64,000 nucleotides of DNA from Endozoicomonas sp965196975. GTDB lineage: Bacteria > Pseudomonadota > Gammaproteobacteria > Pseudomonadales > Endozoicomonadaceae. The stretch covers positions 2,976,001-3,040,000 of the forward strand of contig NZ_OZ239981.1 in NCBI RefSeq assembly GCF_965196975.1, in the 5' to 3' direction. This document shows, in pieces, positions 1 to 8,855 of this stretch (positions are counted from its first letter, which is position 1; each line of letters opens with the position of its first letter). Made by a program: the position numbers and the translations under genes. The notes under the pieces were generated by a model. That model was not told the DNA's origin. It worked only from the letters and a program-made list of their open reading frames with translations, and ran no database searches.

Positions 1-69
1 GTTTTCCGAAAAAAGTACAGCAATTCCAATCAGCATTGCCATACCAAACAGGCTCATGAACATTCCCAT
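1..69 (-). CDS. NupC/CNT-family nucleoside transporter, N-terminal fragment (runs off the window)
   Basis: Only the first 23 codons are present. They read as a start followed by a hydrophobic segment, including MSLFGMAMLIGIAVLFSEN, which matches the conserved beginning of concentrative nucleoside transporters (NupC family). These are inner-membrane proton or sodium symporters for nucleosides. An AGGGGG ribosome-binding site lies five bases before the chosen ATG. Internal ATGs at codons 3 and 5 are alternatives. The rest of the gene lies to the left of the window. The Crp/Fnr-type regulator gene lies upstream on the same strand, so it may control this transporter. The family call rests on a short stretch and is therefore moderate. 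Confidence 0.6.
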   Translation of the reverse strand, partial: MGMFMSLFGMAMLIGIAVLFSEN

Positions 70-187
70 GAGTGCCCCCTAACAACAAACAAGAAAAACG
101 GTTTAACAGTTTTCAATGAAAACAGCACAAGAAATAAGGCAGGCCTTAATTGCCCCTATCTTGATTCAATAGAGGCACAACAAAAAA

Positions 188-199
188 GGACAATTGTCC
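188..199. promoter_or_regulatory. 12-bp perfect palindrome upstream of the transporter gene
   Basis: GGACAATTGTCC is a perfect palindrome about 120 bp upstream of the transporter start and just downstream of the regulator gene. It could be an operator for a dimeric regulator. It does not match the Crp or Fnr consensus, and no promoter was clearly recognised around it. Confidence 0.3.
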
Positions 200-240
200 G
201 CCTGAAGAACGTTTTTGTTAAAAATTGAACATTTTTTGAT

Positions 241-927
241 TTATATCTGTATTTCTGAAAAAACCCGATCAAGGTTGATAAACCTGTATCCATTTCCACT
301 CTTCTCCAGTACCCCCTCATCTAACAGACTCTTCAGAATCCTCCGGTAAGCACGGGATGACGTGCCCAGACTTTCAGCTTCAATATCCTGTGCGATCAGG
401 AACTGCTCGTGACCAGCCACTTCAGAAAGGTCAACAAGCCTCTTGAGCGCATTAAATCGAAGACCATAAAGAATGTTCTCCATTGCTCTGGTTACCGTCG
501 TATGGTAGCGGTTTGACATCAGGGCCAGAAAATCCAGGGCGAGATCAGGCATTTTGGTCAAAGCCCCCAGTATCTTCTCTCTGGTTAGCTGATAACCAAC
601 AACCGGGTTTACGGCAGTGACACTCAACATGTGAGTTCCCGAGCCACTGAACAACTCCATCTCACCCAGAACACCAAAGTAATTCTCTTCCTGCCCCAGG
701 GTATACTTTCTTCCGGATGCAGAGACATACTGCACTTTTATATCAGCCCCTGAAACCACCACCAGCGCATTGGCTTCTCCACCCTGAAAACAGATAACCT
801 GCCCTGCAGCATACCTGACAGGCTTTCCCCCAGGGATGGTCAATAAACGATGGTAGATCTTTGTATCAAAATCCCGGAGCACACCTCCTCCCCAAGAGAG
901 ATAATCAACTCTTTGCAATAGACTCAC
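241..927 (-). CDS. Crp/Fnr-family transcriptional regulator
   Basis: The protein has 228 residues, the usual size for the Crp/Fnr family. Residues about 30-125 fit a cyclic-nucleotide-binding-type jelly-roll sensor (FQGGEANALVVVSG, then GEMELFSG). A central dimerisation helix follows, then a C-terminal winged helix-turn-helix near residues 175-215 (IEAESLGTSSRAYRRILKSL). The N-terminal cysteine cluster of true Fnr is absent, so it is not an obvious oxygen sensor. The layout resembles YeiL-type regulators, which in other bacteria lie near nucleoside genes, and a CNT-type transporter starts just downstream here. The effector is unknown. Confidence 0.85.
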   Translation of the reverse strand: MSLLQRVDYLSWGGGVLRDFDTKIYHRLLTIPGGKPVRYAAGQVICFQGGEANALVVVSGADIKVQYVSASGRKYTLGQEENYFGVLGEMELFSGSGTHMLSVTAVNPVVGYQLTREKILGALTKMPDLALDFLALMSNRYHTTVTRAMENILYGLRFNALKRLVDLSEVAGHEQFLIAQDIEAESLGTSSRAYRRILKSLLDEGVLEKSGNGYRFINLDRVFSEIQI

Positions 928-1289
928 GGCTTAGTTCGGTTATTAACTACGAAAAATCTGACTTTTATTAATTGTCGATCTGATTTATTACCAGTTAAAA
1001 CAACCTGAATTACCGTGATTATGCCATCACAAACGCATGTATCCAGCGGTAAAAAACGTAATCATCTTGGGCAGTATGAGGTTATTTAAAAGATGTTGAT
1101 GAGTTTGATACACCACTTTAAGTAGAAATCGAAATTCTTACTTAAAGCAGAACTGGTCTATCTTATTTCCTTTGATAAAAAAGCGGCTTTCAGCCTGAAT
1201 GCATTAAACTCTGAAAAATAAAAACATCAGACAATAGACTGCTTGTTTCAAGCAGCCTATCTTTTGGAGAATGAAAATCGCCACTTTTT
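928..1289. other. Intergenic stretch without a convincing gene
   Basis: This AT-rich stretch separates the regulator from the radical SAM gene. It should hold the regulator's promoter at its left end. A CTGCTTG/CAAGCAG hairpin at 1239-1255 lies just downstream of the radical SAM gene and may be a weak terminator, but it lacks a good U-tract. Short open frames here show no recognisable product. Confidence 0.5.
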
Positions 1290-2180
1290 TCAGTTGGCTT
1301 CCAACTTTTTATAAAGCAAACCAAGCACATCCCACTTGTGCATTGTCCACTGTGGTGAAAGGAGATATTGCCTTTCACCAGAGCCTGTCAATCGGTGAAA
1401 CAGCAGCCCTTCTGGAGCCCGTAAAATCATTTTTGCCAGCACATCCGTATAAGATTCCATGGATAATTCACGAACCTGCCCTTTACGCCATTGCCGGGCC
1501 ATCTGAGTCCCCTTAACGATATGGAGTGGATGTATCTTTATAGCATCAACGCCCAGACCAATGACCCGGTCAAAGCTTACCAGACTGTCTTCCGGCTCTT
1601 CTCCTGGTAAACCAACAATCAGGTGAGTACACAGCTTTAAGCCATAGCGCTTGGCTCTGATCACTGCATCTTCATAATCACTGTAGCTATGACCACGGTT
1701 AATGGCTTCAAGCGTAGGATCAAAGCTGGACTGCAAACCCAGCTCAAGCCAGACTTCATAGCCCTGTGCCTGATAGTCCGACAGCAGTTTTAACACCGGA
1801 TCCGGTACGCAGTCAGGACGGGTGCCCACAGCAAGTCCAATGACGCCGGGCTGAGCGAGTGCTTCATCATAATACCGTTTGAGATCTTCAGGAGCGCCGT
1901 AGGTATTGCTGTAAGACTGAAAATAAGCGATGAACTTCCTGGCACCAGTACGGGCCCCCACCTTCTCCTGAGCCAGCCTAATCTGCTCAGAAATTTCTCC
2001 AGCTTTGGTACTGCCTGGACTGAAGGAGGCATTATTACAAAACGTACAACCGCCAATACCTTTAGTGCCATCACGGTTTGGGCAGGTAAACGACGCATTC
2101 ACCGAAACTTTGTGTACTTTTTCTCCGTACTTCTGCCGAAGGTAACGGCCAAAAGTATTCACGAAGCGGGTCATGTCCAT
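1290..2180 (-). CDS. yhcC: Radical SAM protein of the YhcC/TIGR01212 family
   Basis: The protein has 296 residues, near the family's usual 300. The N-terminus carries the family signature CPNRDGTKGIGGCTFCNN, which supplies the cysteines for the [4Fe-4S] cluster used to cleave S-adenosylmethionine. It continues with FQSYSNTYG, GTRPDC and LELGLQS, all typical of the YhcC/Elp3-like radical SAM TIM barrel. The start could also be the second ATG (codon 3). The family is a widely conserved housekeeping group of uncertain substrate, so no reaction is assigned. It stands alone between non-related neighbours. Confidence 0.92.
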   Translation of the reverse strand: MDMTRFVNTFGRYLRQKYGEKVHKVSVNASFTCPNRDGTKGIGGCTFCNNASFSPGSTKAGEISEQIRLAQEKVGARTGARKFIAYFQSYSNTYGAPEDLKRYYDEALAQPGVIGLAVGTRPDCVPDPVLKLLSDYQAQGYEVWLELGLQSSFDPTLEAINRGHSYSDYEDAVIRAKRYGLKLCTHLIVGLPGEEPEDSLVSFDRVIGLGVDAIKIHPLHIVKGTQMARQWRKGQVRELSMESYTDVLAKMILRAPEGLLFHRLTGSGERQYLLSPQWTMHKWDVLGLLYKKLEAN

Positions 2181-2406
2181 AGCGAGTTAGTTCGTAATCA
2201 AAAATCGCTACAAAATACCGACTGTCCAAGGGTTAGCCTATAGGGAATTTAACGCATGACTTACAGGCCAATGCCTAGTGGAGACTTCCACTCCATTTAA
2301 TTAAGACATTGAAGGGACTCGAACGTTGAAGGACTCCCATGACCAAACATGACCTTCGATTGGACTCAGCTGTATTCCTGAATAGAGTGCTGAAATTCAG
2401 CAACAA

Positions 2407-2712
2407 TTAGCCTGAGCCTTTTTTCATTCTTTCCAGAGCTTCCTGAACAACAGCACGAGCCTCATCCTGACAAGCCTGCATAGCGTCAGGGTCATCCGGA
2501 GCCACACGCCATTCAATAATTCTTTTCGCCAGTTTTCGAGCCATCACTCCCACAAGATCATCAAGATAAGTCTCATCAAACATTGCCAAAGGCATGAACC
2601 TCAAATGTACTAATAACTGCTCTGGTTTATCAGGTTCTTTCATATGTATGGCAAAATCGCCGGCGTCAGACGTGCTTTGACTGATCGTTAACGTAAAATG
2701 CTCACCGCTCAT
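2407..2712 (-). CDS. Small protein of unknown function (101 aa)
   Basis: This is an intact 101-residue frame with an ATG start and no recognised domain. The first half is predicted to be beta-rich (HFTLTISQ, LLVHLRFM). The second half is an acidic, probably helical stretch ending in ALERMKKGSG. No signal peptide or membrane segment is visible. It sits alone and is oriented like yhcC, separated from it by about 225 bp. Its composition and clean ends suggest a real gene, but no function is proposed. Confidence 0.55.
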   Translation of the reverse strand: MSGEHFTLTISQSTSDAGDFAIHMKEPDKPEQLLVHLRFMPLAMFDETYLDDLVGVMARKLAKRIIEWRVAPDDPDAMQACQDEARAVVQEALERMKKGSG

Positions 2713-2971
2713 AGTATTCTCCCGGCTGTACTAGTTTCAGTTGTCGGCGGTGATAAAGTGGGCTTTACACTCATCAGACCAACTGTCAGCTCGTTGAGCC
2801 AGAGAGTGGTTATCGAGGTAAAAACCGAAGAATCTCCCTTTTTATAATCCCTATTAATAATCTAGACTGAGTTTTAGAAGGATAAAAACGATAGCGAGCG
2901 ATGCCGCTGGACAAGGTGGCATTACATAATGTCAAACGACCAGCTTGATCTGGGCAATGGAGAGCCTGAGC

Positions 2972-3256
2972 ATGTCACTTATTACGAATAAAGACGTCGA
3001 GAACCTCCCCTCTGATAATTCCGGCCAGGTAGGCAATGTCAAACCGGTTGACCGTATTGATCCAATGCAGTCGCAGGCGTTTTCCGACCTTGTGCAAAAC
3101 AAGGAAGACAATAAACTTGCTGAAGCCAACGCAGAAGATGGAGAAATTACTCCGGAAGAGCTTCAGAGACAGATCCGTGAAAATCTGTTTAAAAATGGCT
3201 TTAATAAAGCCCTTGAAAAAGCTAAAGAAATAGCTAAAGAGCTCAGGGAGGGCTAG
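2972..3256 (+). CDS. Small acidic protein of unknown function (94 aa)
   Basis: The ATG at 2972 is preferred over an upstream start at 2945 because GGAGAG lies seven bases before it. The 94-residue product is hydrophilic. It has a polar N-terminal half and a charged, probably helical C-terminus (LFKNGFNKALEKAKEIAKEL). No domain is recognised. The stop codon overlaps a 14-bp palindrome (GAGGGCTAGCCCTC). It lies about 175 bp before the DUF1631 gene on the same strand. Confidence 0.5.
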   Translation: MSLITNKDVENLPSDNSGQVGNVKPVDRIDPMQSQAFSDLVQNKEDNKLAEANAEDGEITPEELQRQIRENLFKNGFNKALEKAKEIAKELREG

Positions 3257-3431
3257 CCCTCTACTTCATTGTCATTTATTTGACAAATGATGGTAAACAT
3301 TCTGCTTTTATAGCTTATTAATCTAATTAGATACTCTCAATATAATTATAATTAGTTAAATGATATGAATGGTCTCTGCGGATGATTAAAAGTTCGCAGA
3401 TGATGTTTTGCAGTACAGGGATGTGGCCAAC

Positions 3432-5354
3432 ATGTCAGTTCAGTCTTCCAATATTATTCCTCTAAGTCCAAGTGGTGATGACAAACCTCCACAGAACCTC
3501 CTGTTTGCCGAACTGAATCATCTTGTTAATGAAATCATTCACCCCGAGACCGAGACACTGTTTCCTGCTTTATCTACACAGCTTGAAGCCCATCTGGAAG
3601 ACATAAACAATGATCAGGACATAATGCGATGGATCGATATTAAGAACCGTCTTAAAAACTCCGAATCATCCATCAAAGATAAATTTCTGCATTTTTTAAA
3701 CAGCAATGATACCGATGACTCAGAACAGGAAAGCAGTGAACTAACTCTGGAGCTACTCGATAATTCAGAGCTGGACCATAAACTTCTCTGGATGTCTGCG
3801 GCCAATAAATTCAGCAACGGAGAAAACTCAGAACGAATATGCAGGATAAAAAGCTGCCTTGAGTCCAAATACCCTCAACATGAGGGCACCTACCCGGCTA
3901 TGCCGGAAAGACTATGCGAAAGTTTCTCCTGCGCCATCGAAAACCTCCATCCTGACCATGATATCGAACAGCAACTGCTTGCCTGGTTTACCAGGCACCT
4001 GCAAAAAGCAACCAATGAACTATGGATAGAAGTCGATCAACTACTCATTAAGAAAGGACTCAAGCCAGAACAAAAATCTTCTATTGAGCTCTCAGAACCG
4101 GGGAGCACACTGGCTAGAGGACAACAGACATCTGTTCAGCGACACCCCAGTTTTAAACACTCAGCACCTCCTCAAAACCCATACCCAGAAATGGATAATC
4201 CTCAATTTCTGGATACCTTTGCTGACAAGATAATATCCCGATTAGAAGACATGCTGGCAGAAGATGAGCTCATTCCAGAGGCCAAGGCCAACAGGGTTAA
4301 GGCAATTGACCTTTCTAATGTCCTGAGCATACTGCAACTTGAAATTATCGAGCAACACAGTTCAATAAAAAACCTACATAACTCTGTTATTGATGCTCTT
4401 GAAATCCAAGGTGTTAATTCCAAACTTTCCCGCCATCATGAAGATTTGATCAATATGATTGGCTGGTTATTCGAATACATTCTGGAGGACCACAACCTTC
4501 CCGATGAAATCAAGAAAACCATTGCTCTTTTACAGATTCCAATATTAAAACAGGCCATTCTGGATGATGCTTTTTTAACAGATCATGAGCACCCTGCCCG
4601 ACTTCTACTTAATGCGTTAACTTCTGCCGGAATGCAGTATTGCCGGGATCCAAAATTAGGAAACCATGTGCTGATGCTGATCGAACACACTGTGCGCACA
4701 ATTATTTCTGATCACAGTGAAAATCCGGAGATTTTTCAGGACTGCCTGGATGGATTCCAATACAACCTGAATATCATCCTGCAACCTGAATGTGAGGATG
4801 AGGAGAAGCAGAGCCATGCACCTGAAAGTAACGAACAACCTCCGGAAGAAACAGAACAGACTCAGGAAAGTACGATCGACTTCCAGGTAGAATCAATGTC
4901 AGAGGACGACGCTGAGCTCTCAGAAGAAATAGTGCTCTCTTCAGCCAAACCCGACATCTGCTCTCCAGCCAGTTCACTACCTGAGTTACCTCCTGAAATA
5001 GACGAAGGAACACCAGAACTGGATTTGATAGATGATGAAGCCGGTCAAACAACCAAAGTGCAAGAGGTCCCCCCCCCCACATTTGAGCCTTTCATCATTG
5101 AAGAGCTACATCCTGGCCAGTGGGTTGAGTTTATTGGCGAAGGAGATTCCCACCGCCTGCGCTGCAAACTTGCCAGACTCAGCAAAGACCAACACCGTTA
5201 TATCTTCGTCAACCGCTCTGGAATGCGCGTTGCTGAACGGTCAGGTAGTGAGCTTTCGAAGGGAATTAACAATGGTTCTGTTCGTATTCTGGAAGAAAAC
5301 CCAATCTTTGACCGCGCTATTCAGGCCGTGATGGAACGATTCAAAAAGCATTAA
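3432..5354 (+). CDS. DUF1631-family protein
   Basis: The product is about 640 residues, long, acidic and mostly helical. Its C-terminal section (roughly residues 555-640) carries the typical DUF1631 pattern: a HPGQWVEF motif, then RYIFVNRSGMRVAE and finally ILEENPIFDRAI. The region before it (about 455-550) is rich in Glu, Ser and Pro and looks like a disordered linker. The C-terminal part resembles a PilZ-like barrel, but binding of cyclic di-GMP is not evident. A TTG-initiated extension to 3408 is possible. The ATG at 3432 is chosen for its codon and weak upstream GGATG. The biochemical role of the family is unknown. Confidence 0.8.
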   Translation: MSVQSSNIIPLSPSGDDKPPQNLLFAELNHLVNEIIHPETETLFPALSTQLEAHLEDINNDQDIMRWIDIKNRLKNSESSIKDKFLHFLNSNDTDDSEQESSELTLELLDNSELDHKLLWMSAANKFSNGENSERICRIKSCLESKYPQHEGTYPAMPERLCESFSCAIENLHPDHDIEQQLLAWFTRHLQKATNELWIEVDQLLIKKGLKPEQKSSIELSEPGSTLARGQQTSVQRHPSFKHSAPPQNPYPEMDNPQFLDTFADKIISRLEDMLAEDELIPEAKANRVKAIDLSNVLSILQLEIIEQHSSIKNLHNSVIDALEIQGVNSKLSRHHEDLINMIGWLFEYILEDHNLPDEIKKTIALLQIPILKQAILDDAFLTDHEHPARLLLNALTSAGMQYCRDPKLGNHVLMLIEHTVRTIISDHSENPEIFQDCLDGFQYNLNIILQPECEDEEKQSHAPESNEQPPEETEQTQESTIDFQVESMSEDDAELSEEIVLSSAKPDICSPASSLPELPPEIDEGTPELDLIDDEAGQTTKVQEVPPPTFEPFIIEELHPGQWVEFIGEGDSHRLRCKLARLSKDQHRYIFVNRSGMRVAERSGSELSKGINNGSVRILEENPIFDRAIQAVMERFKKH

Positions 5355-5465
5355 GCACCTCGTAAATAAGCCCCCAATATATGGCCTATTACTAAACAAC
5401 TTAACTAAAGCACTCGCATTTAATGGCGACTAACTATCTTATTAAACCTCAGCACGGAAGGCTTT

Positions 5466-5789
5466 ATGTTAAATCTTGAAAACCTGCAACAAGTCGCTGA
5501 TGGGGACAAGGCTCTGCTGGAAGAACTGCTGTCTACTTTTTTCCAGAGCACCCGGGAAGATATTCTTAACTTAAAAGCGGCAGTAAATAATCAGCAAGCT
5601 GCGCTTATCGTCAGTTTCGCGCATCGCATCAAAGGCGGTGCCGCTATTGTCGGTGCAGACCAGCTGGCCTCGCTCGCAGGGGATCTTGAGCATTCGGGAC
5701 AGCAGGCCGAACCAGAGCGCTATGAACGCTTGTTTTTTGAACTGCAGGATAGCTTCAAAAGCATTGAAGCACTATACCCCAACTTATGA
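5466..5789 (+). CDS. Hpt (histidine phosphotransfer) domain protein
   Basis: The protein is a single 107-residue Hpt domain. The phospho-accepting histidine is visible in the motif AHRIKGGAAIVGA (His53), inside a predicted four-helix bundle. Such proteins relay phosphate between hybrid sensor kinases and response regulators. No kinase or receiver gene is next to it, so its partners are encoded elsewhere. The upstream DUF1631 gene lies 111 bp away on the same strand. The 3' end overlaps the convergent membrane-protein gene by six bases. Confidence 0.85.
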   Translation: MLNLENLQQVADGDKALLEELLSTFFQSTREDILNLKAAVNNQQAALIVSFAHRIKGGAAIVGADQLASLAGDLEHSGQQAEPERYERLFFELQDSFKSIEALYPNL

Positions 5790-6443
5790 AAGCGGCTTAC
5801 AGGACAGACTAAACAGCCGAAAGCCAACGACAACTGCAAGTGCCATAAATGGAGCTTCAAGCACCCCACCCATCACCTGCATAAGCAGGTCATCTCCCTG
5901 ACTTGTTAACAGGAAGCCAATAAGGGTTTGAGAAGCCAGTAAAATAATCAGAAGAACCATGAACGGCATAAGCAACATTGACCACAGGCCTTTTGTCTGA
6001 CTGAAACTGCCTCTGATTGCTTCCATCGGCGATTCTCCATTCAATGCAACCCGATACTCGACAAACATCAATTTATATAAGAGATAAAAGCCTGGTATCA
6101 GATACAGGCTCAGCCCAAGCATCACCATGATGAACACCAGCAAATAACTGATAGCCAACTGGAAATAAATATCAGTGGATCTCCAGAAGCAGTCTGCAAT
6201 ACTGGATTCCCCCCCCTGATCCCGGCTCTGGATAAAGAAGATAGCAGCTCCCGTAGCAAGAGGCTCAATCAGTACAGAAGTCATCAAGTCAACAACCCCA
6301 CCTTTCAACTCACCCACACCGGTAAGAGAGTGTGACAGGTAAAAAGCTATCATTTCTGAAGGGATAGCAGCCAATACAAAAAAGACCGTCAGAGTCAGTC
6401 CATAACGGGAAAAGAAACGTAACGATTGAACAATAGGTGCCAT
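5784..6443 (-). CDS. Polytopic membrane protein, YciC-like
   Basis: The 219-residue protein has about six hydrophobic segments, near residues 15-35, 55-72, 95-115, 118-130, 155-175 and 190-210. The pattern of paired hydrophobic helices with an LIPGFYLLYKLMFVEY segment resembles YciC/UPF0259-type inner-membrane proteins of unknown role. No catalytic motif is seen. It is convergent with the Hpt gene and overlaps its last six bases. The SDR gene lies 24 bp upstream on the same strand, so the two may be co-transcribed. Confidence 0.55.
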   Translation of the reverse strand: MAPIVQSLRFFSRYGLTLTVFFVLAAIPSEMIAFYLSHSLTGVGELKGGVVDLMTSVLIEPLATGAAIFFIQSRDQGGESSIADCFWRSTDIYFQLAISYLLVFIMVMLGLSLYLIPGFYLLYKLMFVEYRVALNGESPMEAIRGSFSQTKGLWSMLLMPFMVLLIILLASQTLIGFLLTSQGDDLLMQVMGGVLEAPFMALAVVVGFRLFSLSCKPLS

Positions 6444-6467
6444 TCAAATCTCACCAGAAAAATTAAT

Positions 6468-7163
6468 TCACCAGGGAATCACCGATCCATCATAATTGAT
6501 AAACTGGCCGCTGTTTTTTAAAGAAAGTTGCTCAATAACCTTACGAATCCCCCTTATGGATGTCTCGGTATCAATCAGCGCATTAGCTCCCCCCATATCG
6601 GTCTGTACCCAGCCAGGATGCAATATGCCTACACTAATACCCTTCTCAGCAAGATCAACCGCCAGACTCTTACCCACAGCATTTAATGCCGCCTTAGCAG
6701 AGCGATAGATATAGCTCCCGCCCTTCTGGTTATCTCCCATGCTCCCCATTTTGCTGGACATCATGATGATTTTCTTATCATGACTCAGGGCTACTTTTTC
6801 GACCAATGCCTGCGTAACCATCATCGGGGCTACAGCATCAACCCTGAGAACCTCCATCCATGGGTCAACGGTAACCTCATCGTAAGACAGACCGGATGGG
6901 CCATAAATTCCGGCATTATTGATCAGGATATCAATGGGTTCTTCAATCACATACTGAAGGTTATGAATCATTCCAGGCTGAGTAATATCCAGAGGAACCA
7001 GTTCAAACTGGTAGCCAGCACTGCGTTTTAGCTCAAGCAGTTTCTGAGACTGCTCAGGAGAGCGGCAACAACCATACACTTTTGCTCCCTCGGCAAGATA
7101 CTGGCGGCACAGCTCCAGACCCAGCCCCCGGCTAACCCCGGTCACCACAACTATTTTCTGCAT
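6468..7163 (-). CDS. Short-chain dehydrogenase/reductase (SDR)
   Basis: This is a 231-residue classical SDR. The N-terminal Rossmann motif TGVSRGLG binds NAD(P), NNAG lies near residue 85, and the catalytic serine segment (MMSSKMGSMG) is followed by the active-site YRSAK. The C-terminal part (HPGWVQTDMGG) is also typical. The ATG at 7163 is chosen because GGGAG lies five bases before it; an upstream TTG would add four residues. The substrate cannot be deduced. It resembles soluble SDRs related to carbonyl reductases. The membrane-protein gene follows after 24 bp. Confidence 0.88.
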   Translation of the reverse strand: MQKIVVVTGVSRGLGLELCRQYLAEGAKVYGCCRSPEQSQKLLELKRSAGYQFELVPLDITQPGMIHNLQYVIEEPIDILINNAGIYGPSGLSYDEVTVDPWMEVLRVDAVAPMMVTQALVEKVALSHDKKIIMMSSKMGSMGDNQKGGSYIYRSAKAALNAVGKSLAVDLAEKGISVGILHPGWVQTDMGGANALIDTETSIRGIRKVIEQLSLKNSGQFINYDGSVIPW

Positions 7164-7316
7164 GCAGACTCCCAAAACTCAGAACACGATTCTTGATAGA
7201 AATTACAGCGCAATGGCCGATGTTCTATTTATGGCGATACGCACTCATCATAAGTTAAACAATCGCCTTATTATGGCAGAATAGCAACACACCAGTGCTA
7301 CCAAGGAACAGGTACA

Positions 7317-8042
7317 ATGGACAAAATACCAGGTTCAAGCCAACCTTCTTCATTATTACAGCCAGAGTCTTCCAAAATATCCTCAACAGGCAAGTTGGGT
7401 GACAAACAGGTCAATTCAACGGATCCCAAGCCATATCTGGATAAAACAACCAAGGGGACTCCTGGTCAGACACTGGTTAATCGACAGATAACCTCTCACA
7501 GTCTCAATATGATGGTCAGGCTAGGACAAGAGCAGAGCTGGGAGGCTCTTTCTTCTGCCATCCATATCCATGGTAAAACCCTGAATGATCTAACTCATAT
7601 TCTTGATTCCCTGCAGCAACATAATATCCATATACCAGCCGATATCCAGAATCAGGTGTGCCTGCATTTCAGTGAGCTAGCAGCGTTAATCAAAGCCGTT
7701 ATTCTAAAAAGTGAACTTCCCGCTTCTCCCATTGAAGAGCATGGTGTACTGGCCATTATTGCAGACCATCCTGAACGCCATGACAGCCCTATTGGCATTA
7801 TCAGCCGGAAGGAAGTTGATGATTTTATAAAGACCCATAACCTGAGTTCAGCAAATCGGGAGCATATCGTTCAAGACATGTCGGAGAGGATGTACTTGAT
7901 GACTACGGAGCGTATGAGAGCGATAGAAGAGGAAATTCTGATTGATACACCAGACTCTACCTTGAAAAAACAGATTCAGAACTCTCAAAATGAAAGAAGA
8001 ATTGAAGAAAACTATCGAAAAGAGATCAGCATAAAGTCTTAA
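7317..8042 (+). CDS. Protein of unknown function with Ser/Thr-rich N-terminus (241 aa)
   Basis: The first 60 residues are rich in Ser, Thr, Pro and Lys and look disordered. The remainder is predicted helical and ends in a highly charged tail. No signal peptide, membrane segment or known domain is visible. An AGGAACAGG ribosome-binding region precedes the ATG, and a strong terminator follows directly. A polar N-terminus of this type is seen in type III effectors, and type III genes occur 6 kb away. That is only a weak hint, so no function is assigned. Confidence 0.55.
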   Translation: MDKIPGSSQPSSLLQPESSKISSTGKLGDKQVNSTDPKPYLDKTTKGTPGQTLVNRQITSHSLNMMVRLGQEQSWEALSSAIHIHGKTLNDLTHILDSLQQHNIHIPADIQNQVCLHFSELAALIKAVILKSELPASPIEEHGVLAIIADHPERHDSPIGIISRKEVDDFIKTHNLSSANREHIVQDMSERMYLMTTERMRAIEEEILIDTPDSTLKKQIQNSQNERRIEENYRKEISIKS

Positions 8043-8056
8043 TCACAGTACTTAAT

Positions 8057-8084
8057 AAAAAGGGGCTTATTCAGCCCCTTTTTT
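8057..8084. terminator. Bidirectional rho-independent terminator
   Basis: AAGGGGCT and AGCCCCTT form a stem around a TATTC loop, with an A-run on the left and a T-run on the right. It can therefore end the 7317-8042 transcript on the plus strand and the frd operon on the minus strand. Confidence 0.85.
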
Positions 8085-8095
8085 ACACGATCTGA

Positions 8096-8449
8096 TCAAA
8101 CCAGCAGCAAAGCAATGGTTGCCAGACTGAGAATCAACGTACCACCATAACAGGCCACTTTTACTCCTACACCAGGGTGGAAACCCAGATCATGAGTACC
8201 GTGGTAAATACGGTGAATACAGGCCCAGTAAGATGGTACCAAAGCTACCATCAGCGCCAGTTTACCTACCCAGCTCTCCAGGAAGAATGCTGACATTCTC
8301 TCGTAGGAAAGTGCTTCTGCTGGAATAATTTCCAGAGGCACGCCCAGACCAACCACAAAAATAATGGCCGGAAAGAAAAAGGCGATGGTGGTACCACCCG
8401 CACCAAAGAGACTCCACAACAGAGGTTCAATATGGCGTTTATTACTCAT
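8096..8449 (-). CDS. frdD: Fumarate reductase membrane subunit D
   Basis: This 117-residue protein has three membrane helices. Its start (EPLLWSLFGAGG) and its LSYERM and CIHRIYHGTHDL motifs match FrdD, one of the two anchor subunits of quinol:fumarate reductase that hold FrdAB to the inner membrane and form the quinol site. The ATG at 8449 is chosen because a GGAGAGGGAAG ribosome-binding site precedes it. The open frame continues upstream by 24 codons into frdC and that part is not expected to be translated. It is the last gene of frdABCD and is followed by a terminator. Confidence 0.93.
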   Translation of the reverse strand: MSNKRHIEPLLWSLFGAGGTTIAFFFPAIIFVVGLGVPLEIIPAEALSYERMSAFFLESWVGKLALMVALVPSYWACIHRIYHGTHDLGFHPGVGVKVACYGGTLILSLATIALLLV

Positions 8450-8462
8450 CTTCCCTCTCCTA

Positions 8463-8855
8463 TCAGAGTCCCATGGTGGCCGCAGCCAGGATGATTGCAG
8501 AAACCACAGCCAGGCCAACATACATCAGTTTGTTAACCACACTGTCTTTTACCATTTTACGAATCTGCTGTGGCAGAACACGGGGCGTCATATCGAAATA
8601 GGTGACGGCATGGTAAATGGTCAGCCCCAGAGTAACCACAGTAAACAGAATCATTAACGGGTTAGCCTGAAAGGCCAGCCAGCTATTCCATGCAGCTTCA
8701 CCTTTGACCAGCTGAACCAGACCGACAAACAGGTTGATGGCATAGAGACCATCAAACACACAGGAGGATTCCCGTACCATGTAATGACGGTAGAAGGGAT
8801 GATCCATATACCAGGTGCGCTTCATAGGACGCACATAGGGCCGACGACTCATCAC
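8463..8855 (-). CDS. frdC: Fumarate reductase membrane subunit C
   Basis: This 130-residue protein has three membrane helices and begins with RRPYVRPM, followed by PFYRHYMVRE, the FrdC signature. It anchors the catalytic subunits and takes part in menaquinol or other low-potential quinol oxidation. Its start overlaps the end of frdB by four bases, which points to translational coupling. frdD follows after 13 bp. The presence of two small anchor subunits, not one larger cytochrome b subunit, separates this complex from succinate dehydrogenase and from epsilonproteobacterial-type reductases. Confidence 0.93.
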   Translation of the reverse strand: MMSRRPYVRPMKRTWYMDHPFYRHYMVRESSCVFDGLYAINLFVGLVQLVKGEAAWNSWLAFQANPLMILFTVVTLGLTIYHAVTYFDMTPRVLPQQIRKMVKDSVVNKLMYVGLAVVSAIILAAATMGL

